A stretch of DNA of 9,555 nucleotides, from NCBI GenBank assembly GCA_001825475.1, contig MHWZ01000010.1:1-9555 (forward strand), read 5' to 3'. The stretch comes from Candidatus Zambryskibacteria bacterium RIFOXYD2_FULL_43_10 (GTDB lineage Bacteria > Patescibacteriota > Minisyncoccia > Phycocordibacterales > Zambryskibacteraceae). The translations under genes were made by a program, and so were the position numbers. Below are positions 1 to 5,582 of this stretch, in pieces (position 1 is the stretch's first letter; every line of letters starts with the position of its first letter). The notes below the pieces were generated by a model. It worked only from the letters and a program-made list of their open reading frames with translations, was not told the origin of the DNA and made no database searches.

Positions 1-401
1 CAAATATTGTACCTTCCACAACCGGCGCGGCCGAAGCCGTAATTCAATCGATACCGGAATTAGAAAATAAATTCCAAGCGGAATCCATTCGTGTGCCAAC
101 CATAACCGGCTCGCTCTCTATCATGACTGTGCTTACAGATAAAAAAGTTTCTGTGGAAGAAATAAATAAAGTTTTCAAAACTACCGCAAACGATCCACGT
201 TGGTCAAAGAGTTTGAAAGTCACAGAAGATCCTATTGTTTCAACCGATATAATCGGTGAGCCCTATGGCGCTATAGTTGATCTGACTTTAACTCATACAT
301 TAGGGGATGATTTGATCAAAATTTTCTCATGGTATGATAACGAAGCCGGATATGCGGCCACACTAGTCGAGCATGTAAAAAGAATTGCTAAGAATTTATG
401 A
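1..401 (+). CDS. gap: glyceraldehyde-3-phosphate dehydrogenase, C-terminal part (5' truncated by window)
   Basis: This is the 3' end of a type I GAPDH, the cytosolic enzyme that oxidises and phosphorylates glyceraldehyde-3-phosphate with NAD(P). The reading frame is open from the window edge (first full codon at 3) and begins NIVPSTTGAAEAV, the conserved stretch just after the catalytic Cys/His region. That region itself lies outside the window. The C-terminal catalytic-domain pattern follows: RVPTITGSLSIMTVLT, then SLKVTEDPIVSTDIIG, then FSWYDNEAGY (330-353), the last being the family's WYDNEWGY signature with Trp replaced by Ala. The gene ends in TGA, and its last bases form an ATGA overlap with the next gene, so the two are probably co-transcribed. 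Identity is secure. The full length and cofactor preference cannot be judged from this fragment. Confidence 0.95.
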   Translation, partial: NIVPSTTGAAEAVIQSIPELENKFQAESIRVPTITGSLSIMTVLTDKKVSVEEINKVFKTTANDPRWSKSLKVTEDPIVSTDIIGEPYGAIVDLTLTHTLGDDLIKIFSWYDNEAGYAATLVEHVKRIAKNL

Positions 402-718
402 TTTTTTTGAAAGCTTTTATTTGGTGTCTCATTATAGGAATAAGTATAACTACTCCTTTTTTCGTTGCATCCAAAGCTGGATTTGCTGGTATTGGAATTT
501 TTGTATTCGGAGGATTTTGGGCTTATATTTTTATTCCTGTCCTTTTATTGATTATGATGATCTGGAAAAGATATATATCTAAAAGTCTATTATTTGGAAT
601 AATTATTTATATTACATTAGGTATCTTGTTAAATTTTAGAGGCATAGGGTGGACAACATTTTTTTCTGATATTTCGAAGGTTATAATTCTTTGGCCTATT
701 CAGTTTTTAGAACTTTAA
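398..718 (+). CDS. small integral membrane protein, unknown function
   Basis: I do not recognise a family for this 106-residue protein. It is strongly hydrophobic. Likely membrane segments are residues about 3-23, 29-55 (long, Gly/Phe-rich, ending at the basic WKRYISK) and 62-80, followed by a more amphipathic tail that ends in WPIQFLEL. There is no signal peptidase site or catalytic motif. It starts at the ATG of an ATGA overlap with the gap stop codon, which supports translational coupling and this start choice; no Shine-Dalgarno sequence is visible. Base composition is very T-rich, as expected for a membrane protein. It separates gap from the toxin-antitoxin/rpiB region. That it is a real gene is inferred from the overlap and the length of coherent hydrophobic coding sequence. 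Confidence 0.7.
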   Translation: MIFLKAFIWCLIIGISITTPFFVASKAGFAGIGIFVFGGFWAYIFIPVLLLIMMIWKRYISKSLLFGIIIYITLGILLNFRGIGWTTFFSDISKVIILWPIQFLEL

Positions 719-743
719 TTATTGAGATAGACTAACAATTGAT

Positions 744-803
744 GTGAAAATCTATATTGGACCAGATCATGCTATTATTTATGATATAATAACTACGCAG
801 TGA
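744..803 (+). pseudogene. decayed 5' end of rpiB (duplicate), usable as a 19-codon leader ORF
   Basis: Bases 744-773 match the first 30 bases of the intact rpiB gene (1402-1431) at 24 of 30 positions. They encode VKIYIGPDHA, compared with MKIYIGSDHA in the intact gene. Half of the six differences are synonymous third-position changes (ATT/ATC, CAT/CAC, GCT/GCG). This suggests that the copy diverged while still coding, or came from a related rpiB. Similarity ends at 773. The frame continues for nine more codons to a TGA at 801-803, which overlaps the GTG start of mntA as GTGA. It is too short to be an enzyme. It may be a relic of the insertion that brought in the MNT-HEPN pair, or a leader peptide now coupled to mntA. 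Confidence 0.75.
782..790 (+). promoter_or_regulatory. putative extended -10 promoter for mntA-hepT
   Basis: TGATATAAT combines an extended -10 TGn with a perfect TATAAT hexamer (785-790). It lies 9 nt before the mntA GTG. By standard spacing the transcript would begin near 797, leaving about 3 nt of leader. No good -35 hexamer is seen at the expected distance, which is usual for extended -10 promoters. The same nine bases occur upstream of the aldolase gene at 6586-6594. The motif falls inside the non-homologous tail of the rpiB relic, so it may have arrived with the toxin-antitoxin module. Confidence 0.5.
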
Positions 804-1087
804 GTATTATAGAAATAAAAGAGAAAATATCACCAATATTACACGCTTACGGTATTAAAAAGGCGTCTATTTTTGGTTCAGTTTCTCGCGGAGATGATAA
901 TCCAGACAGCGACGTAGATTTACTTATAGAATTGGGAAGGCCTATGGATTTATATGCATATATAGATTTACAAGATGAAATTGAAAAAAAACTCCAGAAA
1001 AAAGTGGATATTGTAACAAACAAAAGCCTTAATAAATTTATAGCACCATATATTATCCAGGAACTAAAAACAATATATGAAAGATGA
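800..1087 (+). CDS. mntA: MntA-like minimal nucleotidyltransferase antitoxin (MNT domain)
   Basis: This 95-residue protein is a minimal nucleotidyltransferase of the DNA polymerase beta superfamily. It carries the full GS-x10-DxD active site (Gly26, Ser27, Asp38, Asp40) within FGSVSRGDDNPDSDVDLLIE. A third acidic residue, Asp70 (KKVDIV), completes the likely metal-binding triad. In characterised MntA-HepT modules the MNT protein is the antitoxin and neutralises the HEPN toxin by adding AMP units to its conserved tyrosine; that role is inferred here from family and pairing. The GTG start at 800 is the only reasonable start, because MSIIEIKEKI begins the usual first helix. It lies just after an extended -10 motif and overlaps the TGA of the upstream rpiB relic. 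The 3' end overlaps hepT by 11 nt, giving antitoxin-first order and probable coupling. Confidence 0.9.
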   Translation: MSIIEIKEKISPILHAYGIKKASIFGSVSRGDDNPDSDVDLLIELGRPMDLYAYIDLQDEIEKKLQKKVDIVTNKSLNKFIAPYIIQELKTIYER

Positions 1088-1400
1088 TGGAACTTATGTG
1101 GATCAAATTTTGGATTCTATTCGAAAATTAGAATTGTACATCATCGATTACGATAAAGATGAGTTCATTAAGGATGAAAAGACACAGAGCGCAGTTTTAA
1201 TGCAGCTTACAGTAATTGGGGAGATCTCAAAAAAAATTTCTGAGGAGACAAAATCTAAAATAGATGTACCTTGGAAAAAGATAATGGGCTTCAGAGATAA
1301 AACTGTGCATGCCTATTTTAATCTGGATATTGATGTAATCTGGGAAACAATACAAACTCGTATTCCAGAATTGAAGGAAAAATTATCCGAATATAAATAA
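1077..1400 (+). CDS. hepT: HepT-like HEPN-domain ribonuclease toxin
   Basis: This is a 107-residue, mostly helical HEPN protein (DUF86/HepT type). The RNase motif R-x4-H-x-Y is intact in FRDKTVHAYF (Arg73, His78, Tyr80). Arg and His form the RNA-cleaving site across the dimer, and the Tyr is the residue modified by the partner MNT enzyme in studied systems. Upstream helices include TQSAVLMQLTVIGEISKKIS (residues 36-55), the usual HepT core pattern. The ATG at 1077 overlaps mntA by 11 nt; no ribosome binding site is seen. The stop at 1398-1400 is one base before the rpiB start, so the toxin is embedded in the carbon-metabolism gene run. The catalytic residues are all present, so it looks functional rather than decayed. 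Confidence 0.9.
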   Translation: MKDDGTYVDQILDSIRKLELYIIDYDKDEFIKDEKTQSAVLMQLTVIGEISKKISEETKSKIDVPWKKIMGFRDKTVHAYFNLDIDVIWETIQTRIPELKEKLSEYK

Positions 1401-1401
1401 T

Positions 1402-1431
1402 ATGAAAATCTATATCGGATCGGATCACGCG
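1402..1431 (+). repeat. right copy of imperfect direct repeat flanking mntA-hepT (rpiB codons 1-10)
   Basis: The first 30 bases of rpiB are repeated upstream at 744-773 with 24/30 identity. The two copies bracket the MNT-HEPN pair, and the repeat period is 658 bases. This copy is part of the intact gene. The left copy is broken after ten codons. Confidence 0.8.
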
Positions 1432-1878
1432 GGGTTTGGGCTTAAGGATAAGCTTATTCAATATCTCAAAGAACTTGGACATGAAGTAGAAGATAAGGGT
1501 CCATTTGAATACAACGAAGAAGATGATTATCCGGATTTCATCATTCCGGTAGCTCGCGAGGTATCTATGCATCCTAACGAAGTTAGGGGGATTGTGTTGG
1601 GCGGTTCCGGTCAAGGGGAAGGTATGGCGGCAAACAAGTTTAGAAACGTCCGTGCTACGGTCTATTACGGTCAAGGGCAATGCGTAGTGAAAGAAGAAAA
1701 CGAATCTATCATCAAGATTTCCCGGGCAGATAATGATGCCAACATACTTTCACTAGGCGCGAGATTTATCACCGAAACGGAGATGCAAGAAGCTGTTAAA
1801 GAATGGCTCAATACTCCGTTTAAAAACACGGAGAAATATAAACGGCGTATCGCTAAAATGGATCGTATTCATGGGTGA
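1402..1878 (+). CDS. rpiB: RpiB/LacA/LacB-family sugar-phosphate isomerase (probable ribose-5-phosphate isomerase B)
   Basis: This 158-residue protein probably interconverts ribose-5-phosphate and ribulose-5-phosphate in the non-oxidative pentose phosphate branch. Its N-terminus IYIGSDHAGF (Asp8, His9) is the family signature. The phosphate-binding/catalytic loop reads GIVLGGSGQGEGMAANK (63-79). The catalytic Cys of the E. coli enzyme is absent and a Glu (Glu73) follows the loop, as in the mycobacterial GSGNGE type. The SRADNDANILSLGAR segment (107-121) has Asp110 where most members have His (HNDAN), a residue linked to ring opening. The stretch between loop and NDAN motif also seems a few residues longer than usual. 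A LacA/B-like or other aldose substrate is therefore possible. The neighbours rpe and transketolase favour ribose-5-phosphate. It starts 1 nt after hepT and overlaps rpe by 8 nt. Confidence 0.88.
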   Translation: MKIYIGSDHAGFGLKDKLIQYLKELGHEVEDKGPFEYNEEDDYPDFIIPVAREVSMHPNEVRGIVLGGSGQGEGMAANKFRNVRATVYYGQGQCVVKEENESIIKISRADNDANILSLGARFITETEMQEAVKEWLNTPFKNTEKYKRRIAKMDRIHG

Positions 1879-2431
1879 AATTATTCCAGCCATACTTGCT
1901 ACTGACGTTTCTAATTTGAAATTAAAACTTGCCGATATACCACAAGAAATAGAGTTTGTACATATAGATGTGCTCGAAATAGATATCTGGACCAATATAG
2001 GCATAGGCAGAGATTTTGAAGCGCACTTGATGGTTAAGGAACCAGGTCAAATTATTGATAAATGGGTAAAAAGGGGAGCCAAAAGAATTATCCTCCACTC
2101 ACTTGGAAGCCGAGCCTCCAAGTTGATAGGGACGGAAATTGGTCTAGGCGTAGAACTTGACGTCCCTATCGAAAAAATATTTCCACTTATTTCTCAAATA
2201 GATTTTATTCATCTTATGTCTATTGCCCAGATAGGTAAGCAAGGACATTCGCTAGACGAGCGAATTTTTGATAGAATAAGGGAGGTGAAAGAAAAATTTC
2301 CGCAAATATTAATAAGTGTTGACGGTGGCATTAATACCACAAACTACCAGGCGCTTCAAAATGCTGGCGCGAATAGATTGATTGTAGGGTCTGGCTTTCA
2401 AGAACTATGGAAATCACTGAAAAAAAATTAG
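1871..2431 (+). CDS. rpe: ribulose-phosphate 3-epimerase-like TIM barrel (short form)
   Basis: This 186-residue protein resembles ribulose-phosphate 3-epimerase, which converts ribulose-5-phosphate to xylulose-5-phosphate. It is shorter than the usual ~215-230. Residues matching the metal/acid-base set are all present: His31 and Asp33 (VHIDV), His52 (AHLMV) and Asp151 (SVDGGIN). The start IIPAILATDVSNL matches IAPSILSADFxxL. The phosphate end GANRLIVGSGF (about 166-176) matches GADxxVxGSAIF. The loop after strand 6 reads MSIAQIGKQGHS instead of the common MSVNPGFGGQ, and the early GHFVPN segment is replaced by EIDIWTN, so active-site loops are remodelled. It overlaps rpiB by 8 nt, which strongly suggests coupled expression and consecutive steps. 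A related hexulose-phosphate epimerase such as AlsE is a less likely alternative. Confidence 0.82.
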   Translation: MGEIIPAILATDVSNLKLKLADIPQEIEFVHIDVLEIDIWTNIGIGRDFEAHLMVKEPGQIIDKWVKRGAKRIILHSLGSRASKLIGTEIGLGVELDVPIEKIFPLISQIDFIHLMSIAQIGKQGHSLDERIFDRIREVKEKFPQILISVDGGINTTNYQALQNAGANRLIVGSGFQELWKSLKKN

Positions 2432-2447
2432 AGTAGTTAAAAATTAT

Positions 2448-3008
2448 ATGACAAAAAAAGAATGGGTTTATATGTTTACTATCGGATTTATTACGGCGGC
2501 ATTAGTCACAGTAAGAGGGTTTTACTATTTCCGTATAAACACAAGAGGTATGGCCAAGAATACTTATGAAATATTACCTCAACTATTGATAGTAAAGTTT
2601 ATCGGAGTTTTTTTTGTAATATGCTTTGTGGTCTGGATTTTGTTTCAATTAATACATCTGTTTAGAAAAGAAAAGCGGGGTATTTCAGAAAGTGCGATTC
2701 CTAAGAAACATTACGTAATAGAATTTTTAAAGATAACAGGGTTATTTATTGTAGCTATAGTTACGAGTTTTACTGTTGTGTATATCTTCTTACCCCCTGA
2801 TATTGGATTGGGGGGGTTGGCATATGCTATAGGTCTTTATGTTTTTTTGATTATTTTAACTGTTCTCTGGATAATATTTTCAATCTACACGTTTGTGGCA
2901 TATAAACAACATAAGGAAGCAAGTCAGGGATTTAGACTTTTTCTATATATTAATTTGATTTTAATAATTTTAGGAATCATAGAACTTTATACTGAATTTC
3001 TAATTTAA
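2448..3008 (+). CDS. multi-pass membrane protein, unknown function
   Basis: I do not recognise a family for this 186-residue protein. About five membrane segments are visible: residues 8-26, 46-70 (LIVKFIGVFFVICFVVWILF), 91-114, 123-148 and 164-184. A basic loop RKEKR lies after the second segment, and YKQHKEASQG lies before the last. No catalytic or transport signature stands out. It starts at an ATG 16 nt after the rpe stop, with an A/T-rich gap that shows no Shine-Dalgarno sequence. The sequence is markedly AT-rich compared with the enzyme genes on either side. It is the second membrane protein of unknown role interspersed in this carbon-metabolism gene run, and no sequence similarity to the first (398-718) is evident. 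Confidence 0.7.
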   Translation: MTKKEWVYMFTIGFITAALVTVRGFYYFRINTRGMAKNTYEILPQLLIVKFIGVFFVICFVVWILFQLIHLFRKEKRGISESAIPKKHYVIEFLKITGLFIVAIVTSFTVVYIFLPPDIGLGGLAYAIGLYVFLIILTVLWIIFSIYTFVAYKQHKEASQGFRLFLYINLILIILGIIELYTEFLI

Positions 3009-3014
3009 TATATT
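3009..3014 (+). promoter_or_regulatory. possible -10 element before transketolase N subunit
   Basis: TATATT lies 8 nt before the ATG of the transketolase N subunit. This spacing resembles the stronger motifs before mntA, pfkB and the aldolase gene. There is no TG extension and no convincing -35, and the surroundings are nearly all A/T, so chance is a serious alternative. Read-through from upstream genes may be the only source of transcript. Confidence 0.2.
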
Positions 3015-3022
3015 CTTTATAT

Positions 3023-3892
3023 ATGGACAATCTAAATGACAACAAGATAAAATTTTTAGAGCAAAAGGCAAATGATATTCGTATCAGTATTATTGACATT
3101 CTTGAGGATGCTGGTTCTGGGCACACCGCGGGACCCTTAGATATGGCTGACATTTTCACTGTACTTTTTTTTCATACTCTTAAACACAACCCCAAAGAAC
3201 CGGCTTGGCCGGAGAGAGACAGATTAGTGCTTTCTAACGGTCATATTTGTCCGGTGCTTTATTCGACGATGGCTCACGCCGGATATTTTCCGATAAAAGA
3301 ACTGAAGACGCTTAGAAAGTTCGGCTCACGCCTGCAGGGACATCCACATCGAGACTTTTTATCAATGTTAGAGACTAGTTCAGGTCCTCTCGGTTCCGGA
3401 CTTTCGCAAGCTGTCGGCATGGCGCTCGCTGACAAAATTGATCATGGTCTGACAAGTAATAGGCGTATCTACGCCCTTCTTTCGGATGGAGAACTGGAAT
3501 GCGGTCAAACTTGGGAAGCGGCCATGCTCGCTGGGAAAGAAAAGCTCCACAATCTTGTCGCTGTAGTGGATAGAAATAACATCCAGATAGATGGGTATAC
3601 AGAAGATGTGATGCCCCTTGAATCCTTATCAGACAAGTGGCGCGCTTGGAACTGGCACGTCATTGAAATAGATGGGCATAATATGGAAGAAATTGCCGAC
3701 GCTTTCGAAACAGCCAAGGCAATATTTGGCAAACCGACTGTCATCATTGCCCATACTATTGCGGGTAAAGGAGTAAAGGAATTTGAGCGGGATTATCGCT
3801 GGCACGGCAAACCACCTAATAAAGAAGAAAAGCGAATGGCCATCAATGAATTAAGAACACTTGGCGGTAAAATAAAGAGTGAACATGAATAA
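3023..3892 (+). CDS. tktN: transketolase, N-terminal (ThDP pyrophosphate-binding) subunit
   Basis: This 289-residue protein is the pyrimidine-independent half of a split transketolase, which moves two-carbon units between sugar phosphates using thiamine diphosphate. The order of motifs is that of the family: GSGHTAGPLDMAD (31-43, His34), LSNGH (70-74), LQGHPHR (104-110), GPLGSGLSQAVGMA (121-134), then the ThDP/metal motif. That motif reads SDGELECGQTWEAAMLA (154-170) and ends at DRNNIQIDG (183-191). It begins with Ser where most enzymes have Gly (GDGE). A conserved RWHGKPP follows near 259-265. Length fits stand-alone N subunits (~270-290). The C subunit lies 698 bases downstream, beyond an unrelated gene. 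Its stop codon overlaps that gene's ATG by 8 nt. Confidence 0.93.
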   Translation: MDNLNDNKIKFLEQKANDIRISIIDILEDAGSGHTAGPLDMADIFTVLFFHTLKHNPKEPAWPERDRLVLSNGHICPVLYSTMAHAGYFPIKELKTLRKFGSRLQGHPHRDFLSMLETSSGPLGSGLSQAVGMALADKIDHGLTSNRRIYALLSDGELECGQTWEAAMLAGKEKLHNLVAVVDRNNIQIDGYTEDVMPLESLSDKWRAWNWHVIEIDGHNMEEIADAFETAKAIFGKPTVIIAHTIAGKGVKEFERDYRWHGKPPNKEEKRMAINELRTLGGKIKSEHE

Positions 3893-4589
3893 ACGGCTCA
3901 TAATTATAATCGTAATAGCATTGGCGGTATCGGCTGGAACATATTTTTTAGTTTTTCGCTCTTATTGCGAAACCGCCGACCCAATTAGTTCAGTATCAAA
4001 ATCTCCGCAAGAAGTATTTCCGGGTGTTGACAATGTAAATTGCAAGAACTATTTTAAAGCATTTTTGATGCTGTTTAATGCGGGGCCGAAAAATGCCGAA
4101 CGCATATCGCCATCAACGTCCTTTGGTACAAAAATTGATACATCCACTTGGCAAACCTACCGCAACGAAAAATTTGGTTATGAATTTCAGTATCCTAAAG
4201 AGTGGAGGCTTAGTTTGGGACCTGGCGAGATGGAAAACTACGAGGCAGACCTTACCCTGGTTAAAGAGAAACCCGGTAAAGAGGAACCCGGTAATATAAG
4301 TCAGTATGTCATTATAGTGAGGTATTTAACTCCGCAAGGCTTAAATCTAATGGGCGTTTCTTATTGCGAAGCATATCAAGATGATTCAAAGCGTTGCGAA
4401 CCGAGGGTGGTAGATAATATTGCCACATTTATTGATCTGGGCATACCAACTAAATGGGGGGATTATATAGCAAATCTAAAAGTGCTTCACCCAAACGGCG
4501 GAGCAGTTCTTTTTACTTTACGGCCGGTTCAAGATGATACGATTAATGTGTTTAATATTCTTCTCTCCACTTTTAAATTTACGAAATAA
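3885..4589 (+). CDS. membrane-anchored extracytoplasmic protein, unknown function
   Basis: The 234-residue product begins MNKRLIIIIVIALAVSAGTYFLVF, a short basic start followed by one hydrophobic anchor (about 4-24). The rest should therefore lie outside the membrane. No lipobox is seen, and four Cys (28, 53, 161, 171) could form disulfides. Residues 90-107, including YRNEKFGYEFQYPKEW, resemble a motif often found in exported proteins of Parcubacteria-type genomes with a PsbP-like fold; I infer that kind of domain from about residue 90 to the end. No enzymatic residues are evident. I chose the ATG at 3885 over the in-frame GTG at 3879 because it puts the basic residues directly before the anchor. 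It overlaps the transketolase N stop by 8 nt and ends 1 nt before the C subunit ATG, so it is co-expressed with both, although a functional link is unproven. Confidence 0.8.
   Translation: MNKRLIIIIVIALAVSAGTYFLVFRSYCETADPISSVSKSPQEVFPGVDNVNCKNYFKAFLMLFNAGPKNAERISPSTSFGTKIDTSTWQTYRNEKFGYEFQYPKEWRLSLGPGEMENYEADLTLVKEKPGKEEPGNISQYVIIVRYLTPQGLNLMGVSYCEAYQDDSKRCEPRVVDNIATFIDLGIPTKWGDYIANLKVLHPNGGAVLFTLRPVQDDTINVFNILLSTFKFTK
4263..4292 (+). repeat. tandem 15-bp duplication inside the anchored protein gene
   Basis: AAAGAGAAACCCGGT is followed directly by AAAGAGGAACCCGGT, 14/15 identical and in frame. It encodes KEKPG-KEEPG (residues 127-136 from the ATG at 3885). This charged, Gly/Pro insert probably forms a surface loop and looks like a fairly recent slippage event. 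Confidence 0.8.
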
Positions 4590-4590
4590 T

Positions 4591-5580
4591 ATGCCAATAA
4601 ATCCGGATTTAAAATTAAATACAAAAATGTTCGATGAAAAAGTCGAACAGATCCCTATTCGTCAAGGATTTGGCGAGGGACTTTTAGAGGCGGGGGAGGA
4701 GAATCTGCAAGTTGTTGGACTCTGCGCTGATTTAACGGAATCCACAAAAATGGATCTTTTTGCCAAGAAATTTCCGGAAAGATTGATTGAAATGGGAGTG
4801 GCCGAACAAAATCTGGCTTCCGTGGCGTCGGGACTTGCGGCTATGGGCAAGATTCCGTTTATCAGTTCTTATGCCATGTTTTCTCCCGGCCGAAATTGGG
4901 AACAAATTCGCACTACTATTTGTTATAACAACCAACCTGTCAAAATTGCCGGCTCGCACGCCGGAATTTCCGTCGGACCGGATGGCGGCACCCATCAAGC
5001 AATAGAAGATATAGCCATTACCCGAGTCATTCCACGTATGGTAGTTGTTTCCCCCTGCGATGCCATTGAAGCCAAGAAGGCCACACTTGCGAGCGTCGAT
5101 ACCGGGACACCGGTTTATATTCGTCTCGCGCGGGAAAAGACTCCTATTATAACAACCGGAACAACACCGTTTGAGATAGGAAAGGCTCAAATATACTGGC
5201 AATCCACAAAACCTCAAGTGGGTATTGTGGCTACCGGGGCCCTGCTTCATAAAGCATTACTTGCCACCAAGGAACTCGAGGGGAAGGGAATTGAAGTGGA
5301 AGTGATGAATCTCTCAACTATTAAACCTTTGGACGAAAAGGCCATTATAGAACTTGCTAAAAAAACTGGGAGAATTGTGACCGTAGAAGAACATCAGATC
5401 AGTGGCGGTATGGGTTCGGCCGTAGCGGAGTGTTTGGTCAAAAATTTTCCCGTGCCAATGAAATTCATCGGAGTAGATGACCAATTCGGCCAGTCAGGCA
5501 CTCCGGATGAACTTATCAAACACTACGGCATGGATACGGAAAGTATCATTAAAGCAGTGACAAAAATCTTGAAACAGTAG
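4591..5580 (+). CDS. tktC: transketolase, C-terminal (pyrimidine-binding) subunit
   Basis: This 329-residue protein is the partner of the split transketolase. It contains the pyrimidine-binding domain with the catalytic Glu72 in MGVAEQNLASVASGLA (68-82). A transketolase-type GISVGPDGGTHQAIEDIAITR segment (125-145) follows, then PVYIRLAREKTP (174-185). The C-terminal domain spans roughly 195-329 (VGIVATGALLHKAL, LSTIKPLD, VTVEEHQISGGMGSAV, FGQSGTPDEL). DXP synthase is unlikely, because the protein is a stand-alone C half paired with a transketolase N half. The ATG at 4591 is preferred over in-frame upstream starts, since those overlap the previous gene and add a hydrophobic stretch foreign to the family. 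It ends 2 nt from the stop of the opposing kinase gene. Confidence 0.94.
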   Translation: MPINPDLKLNTKMFDEKVEQIPIRQGFGEGLLEAGEENLQVVGLCADLTESTKMDLFAKKFPERLIEMGVAEQNLASVASGLAAMGKIPFISSYAMFSPGRNWEQIRTTICYNNQPVKIAGSHAGISVGPDGGTHQAIEDIAITRVIPRMVVVSPCDAIEAKKATLASVDTGTPVYIRLAREKTPIITTGTTPFEIGKAQIYWQSTKPQVGIVATGALLHKALLATKELEGKGIEVEVMNLSTIKPLDEKAIIELAKKTGRIVTVEEHQISGGMGSAVAECLVKNFPVPMKFIGVDDQFGQSGTPDELIKHYGMDTESIIKAVTKILKQ

Positions 5581-5582
5581 CT

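Noticed and set aside
385..582. 65-codon plus-strand open frame overlapping the membrane protein
   Set aside because: It is another frame of the same DNA. The 398-718 frame is longer, overlaps gap as ATGA and gives a coherent membrane protein.
719..743. riboswitch or structured leader before the toxin-antitoxin pair
   Set aside because: The stretch is short and A/T-rich with no stable pairing. The adjacent sequence is explained by the rpiB stub and a -10 element.
1318..1680. 120-codon minus-strand open frame across hepT and rpiB
   Set aside because: It is antisense to two recognised genes and its translation has no family features.
2125..2170. perfect 10-bp inverted repeat (GATAGGGACG / CGTCCCTATC) with a 26-base loop inside rpe, next to a 7-bp hairpin at 2101-2123
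   Set aside because: It lies inside conserved coding sequence, has no T-run and a long loop, and one such match in a window of this size is not unexpected by chance.
3879..3884. GTG at 3879 as the start of the anchored protein
   Set aside because: It adds only two residues (Met-Asn). The ATG at 3885 places the basic residues directly before the membrane anchor and overlaps the upstream stop more compactly.
4534..4590. in-frame upstream ATG for transketolase C
   Set aside because: It overlaps the end of the preceding gene by 56 bases and adds a 19-residue hydrophobic stretch absent from the family. ATG 4591 is more likely.
4732..5250. 172-codon open frame on the minus strand opposite transketolase C
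   Set aside because: It lies wholly antisense to a clearly conserved enzyme and its product has no coherent domain or hydrophobic pattern. It is a shadow frame.
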